Below are positions 40,879 to 49,545 of a DNA stretch of 64,000 nucleotides, one piece after another. The notes under the pieces were generated by a model, which searched no databases, was not told where the DNA came from, and saw only the letters and a program-made list of their open reading frames with translations. The position numbers and the translations under genes are program-made. The stretch's first letter is position 1, and each line of letters opens with the position of its first letter. Origin of the DNA: an uncultured Eubacteriales bacterium. Its GTDB lineage: Bacteria; Bacillota; Clostridia; Christensenellales; CAG-138. The stretch lies in the NCBI GenBank assembly GCA_902765005.1, contig CACWYB010000003.1, forward strand, positions 248,001 through 312,000, in the 5' to 3' direction.

Positions 40879-41198
40879 AGAAGAGCAGACACCTTCGCGC
40901 AGAGCTCGAACACCGAAAGGGGCGAGCCGTAGAAGTTCAGCCCGTTGTCTCGGGCGGCCTCCAAAGCGGCCTCGTCGGGCACCACGTCCTCGGCGAAGAT
41001 GACCATGGCCGCGTCGGTCAAAGAGCACACGGCGGGCACATTGCGGTTGGACATGATGGTGATCCAGCAGTCCCCGCTCTCGGCCCGGCCCATGACCCAG
41101 CTCAAAAGATCCCCGGCGTAGCCGCCGGTGACCGGCCGATCCTCCTCCTCGTGGAAGACGGTGAGGTCCAGGGCGTCTCTCAGTTCAAACACGGTCAT
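40875..41198 (-). CDS. DRTGG-domain protein, copy 2
   Basis: A 107-residue protein with the DRTGG fold (MTVFELRDALDL ... GGYAGDLLSWVMGRAESGDCWITI), a regulatory domain often paired with CBS or kinase domains. No enzyme domain is attached. The related gene at 42937 is a second copy in the same operon. Its start overlaps the HydS-like gene by four bases. Ligand and partner are unknown. Confidence 0.82.
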   Translation of the reverse strand: MTVFELRDALDLTVFHEEEDRPVTGGYAGDLLSWVMGRAESGDCWITIMSNRNVPAVCSLTDAAMVIFAEDVVPDEAALEAARDNGLNFYGSPLSVFELCAKVSALL

Positions 41199-42484
41199 TG
41201 CTTCTTCTCCGTTTCGCTCATCAGGTTTTTCAGCTGCTCCCGCATGTACACGATGCACTCGCTGATGTCCGCGTCGCCCTTCACCACATCCTCCGCAAAG
41301 GCCCGGCAGCTGGGGGCTCCGCAGGAGCCGCAGTCCAGAGCCGGCAGATGCTCGTGGATGTGTTCGATGTCCGCCATCATGCGAATGGATTGGAACCGAT
41401 CGGCGTTCAGGGCGGACACGTTGGCGAAGGTGGCGGGTTTCACGGTCATGATGTCCTCGGGGACCTCGTCCTCCCCGGTTTCCCGGGGCACGTGATTCAG
41501 GCTCACGGGCATGTACCGGCGCAGGGTCTGCAGGCGGACCTGGGCGATGTAGGGGTTCTCCACCGTGAGCACCCCGCCCACGCAGCCGCCGCTGCAGGCA
41601 TCCAGCTCCGCGAACTCCACGCTGGGGAAGCTCCCCATCTCGATGCTGTCCAGCACCCGGATCACGTTCTCGATGCCGTCCGCCGCCAGATACCGATCGT
41701 TCATCAGGGCGGAGCCCTCCCCGCCGGAGGAGGCCCAGCCCAGGCCGATCATGCCGGTCTCGCTGGTCACCTGGGGGGTGCTCTTCGGCTTGATGGCGCT
41801 CAGGAGCTTGAAATACACCTCGCTGATGGCCACCACGTAGTCCACGCAGGGCTCGTCGCCCTCATTGTCCGTGTTCTTGACCCAACTGAACTTGGCGGGA
41901 CAGGGGCTGATGAACACGGTTTTGATGTCCTCCCGCTTCAGCTCCGGATGCTTCTTGAGCGCCTCCTCCTTGGCCATGCGCCCCGCCAGCTCGATGGGCG
42001 GCATGAGGGGCACGATATGGTCGATGAGGGACGGAAAGCGGATGGAGATCAGGCGGACCACCACCGGGCAGGCCGAGCTGATGGCGGGTCGGGGCACATC
42101 CTTGCGCTTCATGTAGTGACGGGTGTACTCGGTGATGATCTCCGCGCAGCGGGACACCTCGAACACGTCGTCGAAGCCCATGTCCAGCAGGCCCTGGAGC
42201 ACGTAGTCCACGTCGGTCACGTTGATGAACTGGCCGAAGAGGGACGGCGCCGGCAGGGCGATCAGGTATTTGGAGCGGTCCAGAGATTCCAGGCTGTCGC
42301 AGATGGCCCGCTTGGCCTGGTAGGGGCAGACGCGGATGCACTCGCCGCAATCGATGCACTGCACGGCGTTGATCACGGCATGACCGTCCCGGATGCGGAT
42401 AGCTTCCGTAGGGCAGCGCCTCAGGCAGTGGGTGCAGCCCTTGCATTTATCCAGATCCAGCGATACGGAGTGCCTGTATTCCAT
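41195..42484 (-). CDS. HydS-like [FeFe]-hydrogenase-related iron-sulfur protein
   Basis: A 429-residue protein related to HydS/putative sensory hydrogenases. Two 4Fe-4S motifs (CKGCTHCLRRCP and CIDCGECIRVCP) precede an H-cluster-like domain, and a C-terminal 4Fe-4S motif of Fer4-like type (CGSCGAPSCRAFAEDVV) ends it. The H-cluster motifs are altered: L1 is SSACPVVV instead of TSCCPxW, L2 is SPCPAKF instead of MPCxxKK, and L3 is ACSGGCVGG. It may therefore sense H2 or redox state instead of catalysing turnover. It lies within the hydrogenase operon next to DRTGG and kinase-like genes. Confidence 0.85.
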   Translation of the reverse strand: MEYRHSVSLDLDKCKGCTHCLRRCPTEAIRIRDGHAVINAVQCIDCGECIRVCPYQAKRAICDSLESLDRSKYLIALPAPSLFGQFINVTDVDYVLQGLLDMGFDDVFEVSRCAEIITEYTRHYMKRKDVPRPAISSACPVVVRLISIRFPSLIDHIVPLMPPIELAGRMAKEEALKKHPELKREDIKTVFISPCPAKFSWVKNTDNEGDEPCVDYVVAISEVYFKLLSAIKPKSTPQVTSETGMIGLGWASSGGEGSALMNDRYLAADGIENVIRVLDSIEMGSFPSVEFAELDACSGGCVGGVLTVENPYIAQVRLQTLRRYMPVSLNHVPRETGEDEVPEDIMTVKPATFANVSALNADRFQSIRMMADIEHIHEHLPALDCGSCGAPSCRAFAEDVVKGDADISECIVYMREQLKNLMSETEKKQ

Positions 42485-42503
42485 GCCTGTCCTTTCCTCT
42501 TGG

Positions 42504-42932
42504 TTATTTGTTGATGAATCCCAGTTCGATGGTGGTGCCTTGGCCCACCACGGTGTCCAGCTTGAAGGTGTCGGAGAAGCGCTTCATGTTGGGCAGGCCC
42601 ATGCCGGCGCCGAAGCCCAGGGCCCGAACGTTGTCCGGAGCCGTGGAGTAGCCCTCCTGCATGGCCTGTTCCACATCCTTGATGCCGGGGCCCGTGTCCT
42701 TGAGAACGATCCGGATGGTTTCGTCGTCCACATACACATCGGCGTCGCCGCCGTTGGCGTGGATGACCATGTTGATCTCTCCCTCGTACATGGCGATGGA
42801 GACCCGCCGGATCATCTCGGGGGAGCTGCCCAGCTGCCGCAGCAGCCTCTTGACCTTGACGGAGGCTTCACCGGCCGAGGTGAAGTTGCCGCCGTCCACG
42901 GTGTAATGCACGTGCAAAGGTTCCGCGCTCAT
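42504..42932 (-). CDS. RsbW-like ATP-binding protein
   Basis: A 142-residue GHKL-fold ATP-binding protein resembling the anti-sigma kinase RsbW: N box (IAMYEGEINMVIHA), G1 (LKDTGPGI) and G2 (ALGFGAGMGLPNMKR). AGGTGA precedes the ATG at 42932; a longer frame is rejected. No anti-anti-sigma or sigma partner is adjacent. Together with the DRTGG and HydS-like genes it suggests a phosphorylation-based control module of the hydrogenase. Confidence 0.85.
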   Translation of the reverse strand: MSAEPLHVHYTVDGGNFTSAGEASVKVKRLLRQLGSSPEMIRRVSIAMYEGEINMVIHANGGDADVYVDDETIRIVLKDTGPGIKDVEQAMQEGYSTAPDNVRALGFGAGMGLPNMKRFSDTFKLDTVVGQGTTIELGFINK

Positions 42933-42936
42933 GGGA

Positions 42937-43275
42937 TCACCTGTGAAGTCCCGCTTCGTAAAGCCTCCCGCTGGCTTCATACATGGTAAGCGCGGTAGCC
43001 AATACAGCGATGTGGCTCAACTTAGCAAGCTCCACCACTTCCTCCGCCGGTTCCTTGCCCCGGACGAAGAGGATGCAGCTCATATCCAGCATTAGCGCGG
43101 TGCGCACGGCCTGGGGATTGTTGAGCCCCGTGAGGAGCAGTGCCTGATCCTGCGCGTAGGCAAGAACATCGCTCATCATGTCGCTGCTGAACGCGGAATC
43201 GATGTCCTCGTCCAGCATATCCTCCCCTGTGCACACCTTTGCGTTGACCAAACGGGCGACTTCTTCTAATCTCAT
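42937..43275 (-). CDS. DRTGG-domain protein, copy 1
   Basis: A 112-residue stand-alone DRTGG domain (MRLEEVARLVNAKVCTG ... DIDSAFSSDMMSDVLAYA). It matches the fold of the copy at 40875 but differs in sequence. It lies 12 bases after the NuoE-like gene and 4 bases before the RsbW-like gene. The function is unknown; the family is regulatory. Confidence 0.82.
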   Translation of the reverse strand: MRLEEVARLVNAKVCTGEDMLDEDIDSAFSSDMMSDVLAYAQDQALLLTGLNNPQAVRTALMLDMSCILFVRGKEPAEEVVELAKLSHIAVLATALTMYEASGRLYEAGLHR

Positions 43276-43287
43276 AGCTTTGTTGCG

Positions 43288-43788
43288 TTATTCAGCGCGA
43301 ACCTTGTCGATGATGCCTTTGATGTCCGCGGGGACCAGACGGCCGTAGACCTGATCGTCGATCATCATGACCGGCGCAAGGCCGCAGCAGCCCAGGCAAC
43401 GGGTGGCTTCCAGGGTGAAGATACCGTCGGGGGTCGTGTGACCGGCCTTCACCTCCAGCACCTTCTCCAGCTCATCCAGCACGTCCTGAGAGCCCTTCAC
43501 GTAGCAGGCGGTGCCCAGGCAGACCCGGACCTGATGCTTGCCCTTGGGCTCCAGGTTGAACCAGGCGTAGAAGGTGGAAACGCCGTACACCTGCTCCAAG
43601 GAGCAGCCAAGGCCCTCCGCGATCATCGTCTGCACTTCGATGGGCAGATACCCATAGATTTCCTGCGCCTGCTGCATCACAGGCATCAGGGCGCCGGGCA
43701 ACCCCTTGTGATCCGCAATGACCTTGTCGAGCGCCGCTTTTTGCTCGGCAGTGCCAGTGAACGGGATCGTCGTCTTCGTACTAGTCAT
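43288..43788 (-). CDS. NuoE-like 2Fe-2S hydrogenase subunit, HndA/HydC-type
   Basis: A 166-residue NuoE-type subunit. The four 2Fe-2S ligands are visible: C94 and C99-type spacing in CLGTACYVKGS, and CLGCCGLAPVM. It hands electrons to the NuoF-like subunit. AGGAGG lies 6 bases before the ATG at 43788; an ATG directly after AGGAGG at 43794 is too close. This is the first gene of the hydrogenase operon, although its natural partners, hndB/C/D, lie about 4 kb further on. Confidence 0.94.
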   Translation of the reverse strand: MTSTKTTIPFTGTAEQKAALDKVIADHKGLPGALMPVMQQAQEIYGYLPIEVQTMIAEGLGCSLEQVYGVSTFYAWFNLEPKGKHQVRVCLGTACYVKGSQDVLDELEKVLEVKAGHTTPDGIFTLEATRCLGCCGLAPVMMIDDQVYGRLVPADIKGIIDKVRAE

Positions 43789-43869
43789 ACACATCCTCCT
43801 TTAGAATTGTATCGGGTTACTATGACGAATAGAGTCAATGTATGCACGTATGCATACTGAACCAGACGT

Positions 43870-43923
43870 ATTTTATCACAAACAGGAACGCTTGCCAATA
43901 GATTAGCTTTTGCTAACCATCTA
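43870..43923 (-). promoter_or_regulatory. Promoter and palindromic site of the hydrogenase operon
   Basis: On the minus strand TTGGCA (43893-43898), 17 bases, TAAAAT (43870-43875). Directly upstream the inverted repeat TAGAT/TTAGC-tttt-GCTAA/ATCTA spans 43899-43923. It may bind an activator or redox regulator. The leader of about 75 bases contains the direct repeat GTATGCA. Confidence 0.55.
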
Positions 43924-43986
43924 ATTTTGCAGGAAAAATTTCTTATTTACTCCACAAATTATTTTACAAATTTTTAAAATAATGCT

Positions 43987-44014
43987 TTGAAATTGCGGAT
44001 AAAGGGAGTATACT
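43987..44014 (+). promoter_or_regulatory. Promoter of the SH3-domain gene
   Basis: TTGAAA (43987-43992), 16 bases, TATACT (44009-44014). Confidence 0.65.
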
Positions 44015-44052
44015 ATTAGCATCTATCAATACGCAAAGAAAGAAGGCTGCTT

Positions 44053-44868
44053 ATGGCTAAACGCAAAAAGCTGATCATCACCCGGGAAGGCTACCTCTTT
44101 TTGGCGGCGGTGGGCGTGCTGCTTCTGGCCCTCATCATCATCGCCATCGCCACCAAGGGCTTCGGCGCCTGCAGCAAGGATTCCGCTGCCAAGGCCAGCG
44201 CCACCCCTGCCTCCTCGGAGTATCACCCCGCGCCCACGGCCACCCCGGAGGAGACCCCGGAGGATGAGCCTTTGGTGCCGGAGGAAACGCCGGCGGTCGA
44301 AACGCCGGATCCCAACGCTACCGACGCCCCCACCCCCACCCAGGCGCTGGCGGATGATCCCAACGCCCTGACGGAGCCCACCGCCGAGATGATCGCCGGC
44401 GCTGCCCAGGGCACCCTGACCAAGAGCGGCGTGAACATGCGCCAGGGCCCCAGCACCAACACCACCATTCTGGCCACGGGTCTCAAGAGCGGCACCAAGC
44501 TCACCGTCTACGCCGAGGACGGGGACTTCTACTTCCTGCTTGTGAACGAAACGAAGAAGTACGGCTACATCGCCAAGAAGTTCGTCAAGCTCTCCTCCGC
44601 CCTGGGGGAGGTCTCCAACGGGAGCGATCAGCCCGAGGGCACCGTGAAGGGCAACATCTCCTCCGCCAACCTGGCCATCCGGGAGGGTCCCGCCGTGACC
44701 AGCAAGGCCCTGGGGCAGTACTATGAGGGCAAGCTGGTCTACATCTACTACCAGGAGGGCGAATACTACTACGTCCTGGTGGCCGGCACCGACGTGAAGG
44801 GCTATATGTCCGCCCAGTTCATCAAGTTGGAGGAGGGCGCCACCGTGCCCGACAAGCCCGCCTCCTGA
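44053..44868 (+). CDS. Membrane-anchored protein with two bacterial SH3 domains
   Basis: A 271-residue extracytoplasmic protein. A basic N-terminus and one transmembrane helix (about 14-34) are followed by a Pro/Thr/Glu-rich linker (about 50-110) and two SH3b domains (about 121-180 and 197-259; SGVNMRQGPSTNT and ANLAIREGPAVTS). Such domains bind peptidoglycan. No enzyme domain is present. AGAAGG precedes the ATG. A terminator follows directly. Confidence 0.85.
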   Translation: MAKRKKLIITREGYLFLAAVGVLLLALIIIAIATKGFGACSKDSAAKASATPASSEYHPAPTATPEETPEDEPLVPEETPAVETPDPNATDAPTPTQALADDPNALTEPTAEMIAGAAQGTLTKSGVNMRQGPSTNTTILATGLKSGTKLTVYAEDGDFYFLLVNETKKYGYIAKKFVKLSSALGEVSNGSDQPEGTVKGNISSANLAIREGPAVTSKALGQYYEGKLVYIYYQEGEYYYVLVAGTDVKGYMSAQFIKLEEGATVPDKPAS

Positions 44869-44880
44869 AGAAACCCCATC

Positions 44881-44907
44881 AAAAAAGGCCCCTGCTGGGG
44901 CCTTTTT
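44881..44907 (+). terminator. Bidirectional terminator between the SH3 and ttcA genes
   Basis: AAAAAAGGCCCC pairs with GGGGCCTTTTT around TGCT. Confidence 0.92.
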
Positions 44908-44914
44908 CATTTCC

Positions 44915-45715
44915 TTATTCCGCTTCTTCCTCCGGCCGGGAGGCGGGGAGATTCTTTGGGGTCACCGGCCCGGTGAACAGAGGATGGTCGTATCTGAGGC
45001 GCATCCGGTCCCACAGGCCGTATTTCTCCGTGTTGGCGATGGCGTGGATCATCTTCTCCTCCACGTCCGGGACCAGGGTGGACAGATGCCGGATCAGCTC
45101 CTTGGCCTCCTCCCGCTTGGTGTGCCCCGCCGCCGGGCAGTTGGCCTTCTGCACAGGGTAGGCCCGCTGCCGGGCCACGGACAGGGCGTACTTCTCCGGC
45201 AGGAACACCAGGGGGCGGATGACCGTCACGTCCGACCGGGAAAGGTAGGTCACCGGGGCGAAGGTGTTGATCCGGCCCTCATACAGCAGGCTCATGAGCA
45301 GCGTCTCGATCACGTCCTCCCGGTTGTGGCCCAGGGCCACCTTGTTGCAGCCCCGGTCCCGGGCGGCGTTGTTCAGGGCCCCCCGGCGGAGCTTGGCGCA
45401 CAGGGCGCAGGGGCTCTTTTCCTGGCGGATGTTGAAGACCACGTCGCCGATGTCGGTCTTGATAAGATCATACTCCATGCCGATGCGGGCGGCGAACTCC
45501 TGCACGGCGGACCAGTCCTGCTCCACGATGCCCAGATCCAAGCTCACCGCGCACACCTCAAAGGCCGTGCGGGAAAACCGCTGATACAGCTTCAGCGCCT
45601 CCATGAGCAGCAGGGAGTCCTTGCCCCCGGACACGCCGATGCAGACCCTGTCCCCGTCCTCAAACAAATGATATCGCTCGTCCGCCCGGCGGATGCTGCC
45701 CAAAACCCGTTTCAT
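44915..45715 (-). CDS. TtcA-family tRNA 2-thiolation protein
   Basis: A 266-residue PP-loop ATPase of the TtcA/TtuA group, which thiolates tRNA. The P-loop SGGKDS is at 29-34, and the cluster-binding cysteines are in SPCALCAKLRRG and in the C-terminal NCPAAGH region. TtcA makes 2-thiocytidine at position 32. The gene stands alone between two terminator or promoter regions. A different PP-loop substrate cannot be excluded. Confidence 0.88.
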   Translation of the reverse strand: MKRVLGSIRRADERYHLFEDGDRVCIGVSGGKDSLLLMEALKLYQRFSRTAFEVCAVSLDLGIVEQDWSAVQEFAARIGMEYDLIKTDIGDVVFNIRQEKSPCALCAKLRRGALNNAARDRGCNKVALGHNREDVIETLLMSLLYEGRINTFAPVTYLSRSDVTVIRPLVFLPEKYALSVARQRAYPVQKANCPAAGHTKREEAKELIRHLSTLVPDVEEKMIHAIANTEKYGLWDRMRLRYDHPLFTGPVTPKNLPASRPEEEAE

Positions 45716-45878
45716 TTCCTTGCCCTTCCTTTTCGGCTTTTAAGTATACACGCTGGAAAAAAAGCTGTAAAGCAAAATCCGAGGATGTTATAAAATTGTC
45801 AATTTTTCCGGAAAACCTGCATTTTCCCGATTATCATGCTATACTATGTGATTGAATGCGGGAAAAGGAGGTCGAACC

Positions 45879-46931
45879 ATGCCTGAAAAGGCCGTGGATA
45901 TCATGCACAAATATCGGGTGGTTTTGCTGGCGCTGTTCCTCGTTTTCGCGGGGCTGTTCGGTCTGCTCCTCTATCTCATGCCCCGGCAGGCGGCGGCGGA
46001 ACCCGGGCCCCAGCCCACGGAGCTCCCGCCCCAGCGGACCTATGCCCAGCAATACTTTTTGACCCCGGAGCCCTCCTTCTCCTCCTACCTGGCCTCCCCC
46101 GCCCCCCGGGCGGAAGCGGCAGCCACCAGCGCCCCTGCCTCGGCGCCGGAGGGCCTTTTGGGGAACAAATACGCCTGGCGGTTCACCGATGAGGAGGTCA
46201 TCACCGACCACACCTATTCCACCGACGACGTGTCCGTCTCCTGGGACGTGTACCGGGACGAGAAGACCTACAGCAACCCGGTCACCTTCTATGTGGCGGA
46301 CGTGCTGGTGAAGGACGTGACGCGCCTGAAAACGGCCTTCGCCAGGGGCACCTACGACCAGGGCGGCGTGAAGACCATGGAGGCCATCGCCAAGGCCAAC
46401 CGCTGCATCATCGCCATTTCCGGAGATTTCGCCCGCTGGCACCAAAACGGCCTCATCGTCCGCAACGGGGAGGTTTTCCGCAAGCAGCGGATCAGCTCCG
46501 ATCTATGCGTGCTCTATAAAAACGGCGTTATGGAAACCTACGAAGCGGGCAAGATCACCCCGGACGAGGTTTTGGCCCACGACCCCTGGCAAAGCTGGCA
46601 TTTCGGCCCGGAGCTGCTGGACCAGTACGGCCAGCCTAAGACCAAGTTCAACACCGGCGTGGCCGGGCGCAACCCCCGCTCCGTCATCGGCTACTATGAG
46701 CCGGGCCACTACTGCCTGGTGATCGTGGACGGGCGGCAGGGCAAATACTCCGGGGGCCTGAACATGAAGGAGCTCAGCCAGCTCATGTACGCCCTGGGCT
46801 GCGTGCGGGCCTACAACCTGGACGGCGGCGCCACGGCCCACATGTCCTGGCAAAACGAGGTCGTCAACTCCCCCAGCAAGGCCCGGAAGGTCCATGACGT
46901 GATCTGCGTCTGCTTCCCCGAGGCGGCCTGA
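45879..46931 (+). CDS. Phosphodiester glycosidase-like protein (NAGPA family), paralogue 2
   Basis: A 350-residue exported protein with a membrane anchor (about 14-34), a short linker and a NAGPA/DUF2233 domain. Family positions are recognisable, but the motifs are changed: ISGDFARW stands for NGDYYG, NPRSVIGY for NPRTAIG, and NLDGGATAHM for NLDGGGSSTM. The catalytic capacity is therefore doubtful. AAGGAGGT precedes the ATG; an extended -10, TGCTATACT, ends at about 45846. It is a paralogue of the genes at 23733 and 53652. Confidence 0.83.
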   Translation: MPEKAVDIMHKYRVVLLALFLVFAGLFGLLLYLMPRQAAAEPGPQPTELPPQRTYAQQYFLTPEPSFSSYLASPAPRAEAAATSAPASAPEGLLGNKYAWRFTDEEVITDHTYSTDDVSVSWDVYRDEKTYSNPVTFYVADVLVKDVTRLKTAFARGTYDQGGVKTMEAIAKANRCIIAISGDFARWHQNGLIVRNGEVFRKQRISSDLCVLYKNGVMETYEAGKITPDEVLAHDPWQSWHFGPELLDQYGQPKTKFNTGVAGRNPRSVIGYYEPGHYCLVIVDGRQGKYSGGLNMKELSQLMYALGCVRAYNLDGGATAHMSWQNEVVNSPSKARKVHDVICVCFPEAA

Positions 46932-46960
46932 TTTTCTCCCTTTTCATACGTAAAATCAAA

Positions 46961-46997
46961 ATACCGGCTGGGCAAACCCCGGCCGGTATGGTATACT
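46961..46997 (+). promoter_or_regulatory. Hairpin and extended -10 promoter before rmuC
   Basis: ATACCGGC (46961-46968) pairs with GCCGGTAT (46982-46989) without a T-run. TGGTATACT, an extended -10 (TATACT 46992-46997), follows immediately. Confidence 0.55.
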
Positions 46998-47023
46998 TGT
47001 GCATCATAGACGGAGGCGCTTTC

Positions 47024-48274
47024 ATGGTCATTGCCATTCTTGTTTTGTCCGCCCTGTGCTTGGCGGCTCTCATCGTGCTCATCTTTCTGGTCCTCCAGCA
47101 GCGGACCGCGGATCGATATGAGGATATCCTGGACAAGCTCTCGGACCAGCGCCGGGAGCTGAACGATTCCGTCCACACCGCCCTCAAGGGCTACGGCCAG
47201 CTCATGAGCGACGGCCAGAGCCGCTTCGCCCGCCAGCAGAGCGAAGGCCAGCGGAGCTTCCAGCAGAGCGTGGAGCTCAGGCTGGACGCCTTTGAGAAGG
47301 CCAACGAGCAGCGCATCGGCTCCTTTGAGAAGACCAACGCCGAGCGGCTGGACGGCATCCGGGACACCATGGAGAAGCGCATCTCCTCCATGCAGCAGGA
47401 CAACAACCAGCGCCTGGAGCAGATGCAGCAGGTGGTGGACGAAAAGCTCCAGTCCACCCTGGAGAACCGGATCAGCAAGAGCTTCGAGATGGTGAGCAAG
47501 CAGCTGGAGGCGGTCTACAAGGGCCTGGGCGAGATGCAGCAGGTGGCCGCCGGGGTGACGGATCTGAAGAAGGTCCTGTCCAACGTGAAGACCCGGGGCA
47601 TCCTGGGGGAGATCCAGCTGGGGGCCATTTTGGAGGAGATCCTCTCCCCCGAGCAGTTTGAAACCAACGTGGCCACCCGGCCCGGCAGCCAGGACCGGGT
47701 GGAATACGCCGTGAAGCTCCCGGGCACCGGGGAAAACACGGTGTACCTGCCCATCGACGCCAAGTTCCCCGGGGACACCTACGCCGCCCTGGTGGACGCC
47801 TACGACGCCGGGGACACCAACGCCATCGCCCTGGCCGCCGGGGCCCTGACCACCCGGCTCAAGCAGGAGGCTAAGGACGTTTCCTCCAAGTACATCGCGC
47901 CCCCCTACACCACGGACTTTGCCATCCTCTTCCTGCCCTTCGAGGGGCTGTACGCCGAGGCGGTGAACCGGGGCATGGTGGAGGAGCTGCAGAAGCGCTA
48001 TAAGGTGAACCTGGCCGGGCCCTCCACCATGGCGGCCCTGCTCAACAGCCTGCAGATGGGCTTTCGGACGTTGGCCATCGAGAAGCGGTCCAGCGAGGTG
48101 TGGGAGATCTTGCGCTCCGTCCGCGGCGAGTTCGAGAAGTTCGGCTCCGTGCTGGAGGCCTCCCAGCGGCATCTGCAGCAGGCCTCCGGAGATTTGGACC
48201 AGCTCATCGGCGTGCGCACCCGGCAGATCCAGAGCAGGCTCAAGAACGTGGAAAAGCTGGAAGACGGCGAATAA
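47024..48274 (+). CDS. rmuC: RmuC-family DNA recombination protein
   Basis: A 416-residue protein with an N-terminal transmembrane helix (about 2-24), a long coiled coil (about 28-165) with repeated phrases (RIGSFEKTNAERLDGI) and a C-terminal nuclease-like domain (TRGILGEIQLGAILEEIL, LPIDAKFPGDTY). RmuC limits rearrangements at inverted repeats. The ATG at 47024 follows GGAGG by 8 bases; the longer frame includes the promoter and is rejected. Confidence 0.94.
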   Translation: MVIAILVLSALCLAALIVLIFLVLQQRTADRYEDILDKLSDQRRELNDSVHTALKGYGQLMSDGQSRFARQQSEGQRSFQQSVELRLDAFEKANEQRIGSFEKTNAERLDGIRDTMEKRISSMQQDNNQRLEQMQQVVDEKLQSTLENRISKSFEMVSKQLEAVYKGLGEMQQVAAGVTDLKKVLSNVKTRGILGEIQLGAILEEILSPEQFETNVATRPGSQDRVEYAVKLPGTGENTVYLPIDAKFPGDTYAALVDAYDAGDTNAIALAAGALTTRLKQEAKDVSSKYIAPPYTTDFAILFLPFEGLYAEAVNRGMVEELQKRYKVNLAGPSTMAALLNSLQMGFRTLAIEKRSSEVWEILRSVRGEFEKFGSVLEASQRHLQQASGDLDQLIGVRTRQIQSRLKNVEKLEDGE

Positions 48275-48306
48275 AGCGCCCCCTCTCCCCTTTCCCTGCG
48301 CAAGAG

Positions 48307-48335
48307 AAAAGGACGACCGATCGGCCGTCCTTTTT
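48307..48335 (+). terminator. Bidirectional terminator after rmuC
   Basis: GGACG-a-CCGA pairs with TCGG-c-CGTCC (48311-48330), flanked by AAAA and TTTTT. Confidence 0.88.
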
Positions 48336-48345
48336 GCTGCTTTTT

Positions 48346-49476
48346 TCACGCCCAGGGCATCTTGAGGGTAAAGGATTCGCTCTTTTCGTCCATCTCGTAG
48401 CGCTTCTCGTTGTGAGCCGGGTCGTCCAGCCAGTCGTAGTCGTCCAGGTAGGGAGAATAGTTGATGCAGCGGATCTCATGGTTCTCCTCGTCGAACTGCA
48501 TGAGCCGCAGATACCCGCCGCCCCCCTCCTTGCCGGCGGCCTGGTAGTTCATCATGATCTCATAGACCGTCCGCTCCTTCACCCCGTCCCCGTCGTCGTC
48601 GAAGGCGTCCTCCAGGGTGTAGAGGCCGTAGCGGTGGCCGCAGAGGACCATGTACACGTTGGGACACTTGGCCACCACCTGCTCCCGCAGCTCCTCCCCC
48701 GCCTCGGAGAGGGTGCCCTCGGTGGTGATGAAATCGTGGAGGCACAGGATGCCCACCCGGTCCGGATACTTGTCGAAGCTGGCCTTGATGAACTGGATGG
48801 CCTTCTTGTCCGGGGCAAAGCTCATGTACACGAAGATATAGTCCCGGCCGCAGAGGGTGATAAGATCATAGTGACCCCGGTTGTCCTGGAAGCTTTCCCC
48901 GTAGCAGGCCTGGCCCTCATACTGCTTTTTGCCGAAGTTGGCGCAGTAGTTGCTCAGGTCCTTCTTCTTGACGTCCATGTCGTGGTTCCCCGCCAGGACC
49001 CCGGTGGGGATGCCGCTGAGCATATCCATGGCCTCCCGGGCCACCCGCCAGTTCTCCGGGTCGCTGTTCACGTGGACCAAATCCCCGGTGTGGACGATGT
49101 ACACCAGGTGCATCTGCTGCGCCTTGTCCCGCAGAAAGCCGGTCATGACCGGGTAGATGTTAGGCAGGTCCTTGGCGGCGAAGTTGGCGTAGTGCTGGGT
49201 GTCCGTGAGCCAGGCCACGGTCTCCACCCCCTCCGGCGCCGCGTACCGCGCCGGGGCGGCGGTGGGCGCCGGGGTGCCCGTGGGGGCCGGGGTATCCGTG
49301 GGCGCGGGGGATGGCTCCGCCGTAGGCGCGGGGGACGGCTCCGCCGTGGGCGCGGCGGTAACTGCCCCGATCTCCACGATGACGGCGGGGGCCTGCTCCT
49401 CCCTGTTCGCGTCCTGTTGCCGGCAGCCGCAGAGGAGCAGCAGCAAAGATAAGCAGATGAGCAAATACTGTTTCAT
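48346..49476 (-). CDS. Metallophosphoesterase lipoprotein
   Basis: A 376-residue secreted phosphoesterase. The signal peptide ends in the lipobox LLLCGC, then a Pro/Ala/Thr linker (about 40-78) carries short repeats of the type PTAEPSPA. The calcineurin-like metal motifs follow: WLTDTQH, VHTGDLVH, AGNHDMD, LHDF and CGHRYG. It is probably anchored outside the cell and frees phosphate from organic esters. No partner gene is adjacent. Confidence 0.9.
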   Translation of the reverse strand: MKQYLLICLSLLLLLCGCRQQDANREEQAPAVIVEIGAVTAAPTAEPSPAPTAEPSPAPTDTPAPTGTPAPTAAPARYAAPEGVETVAWLTDTQHYANFAAKDLPNIYPVMTGFLRDKAQQMHLVYIVHTGDLVHVNSDPENWRVAREAMDMLSGIPTGVLAGNHDMDVKKKDLSNYCANFGKKQYEGQACYGESFQDNRGHYDLITLCGRDYIFVYMSFAPDKKAIQFIKASFDKYPDRVGILCLHDFITTEGTLSEAGEELREQVVAKCPNVYMVLCGHRYGLYTLEDAFDDDGDGVKERTVYEIMMNYQAAGKEGGGGYLRLMQFDEENHEIRCINYSPYLDDYDWLDDPAHNEKRYEMDEKSESFTLKMPWA

Positions 49477-49545
49477 GGACCTATGGTATCACAGGTTAGG
49501 CCGTTTAGGCAATCGGCGTTCACGAGTTGTTAACAGAGAAAATGC

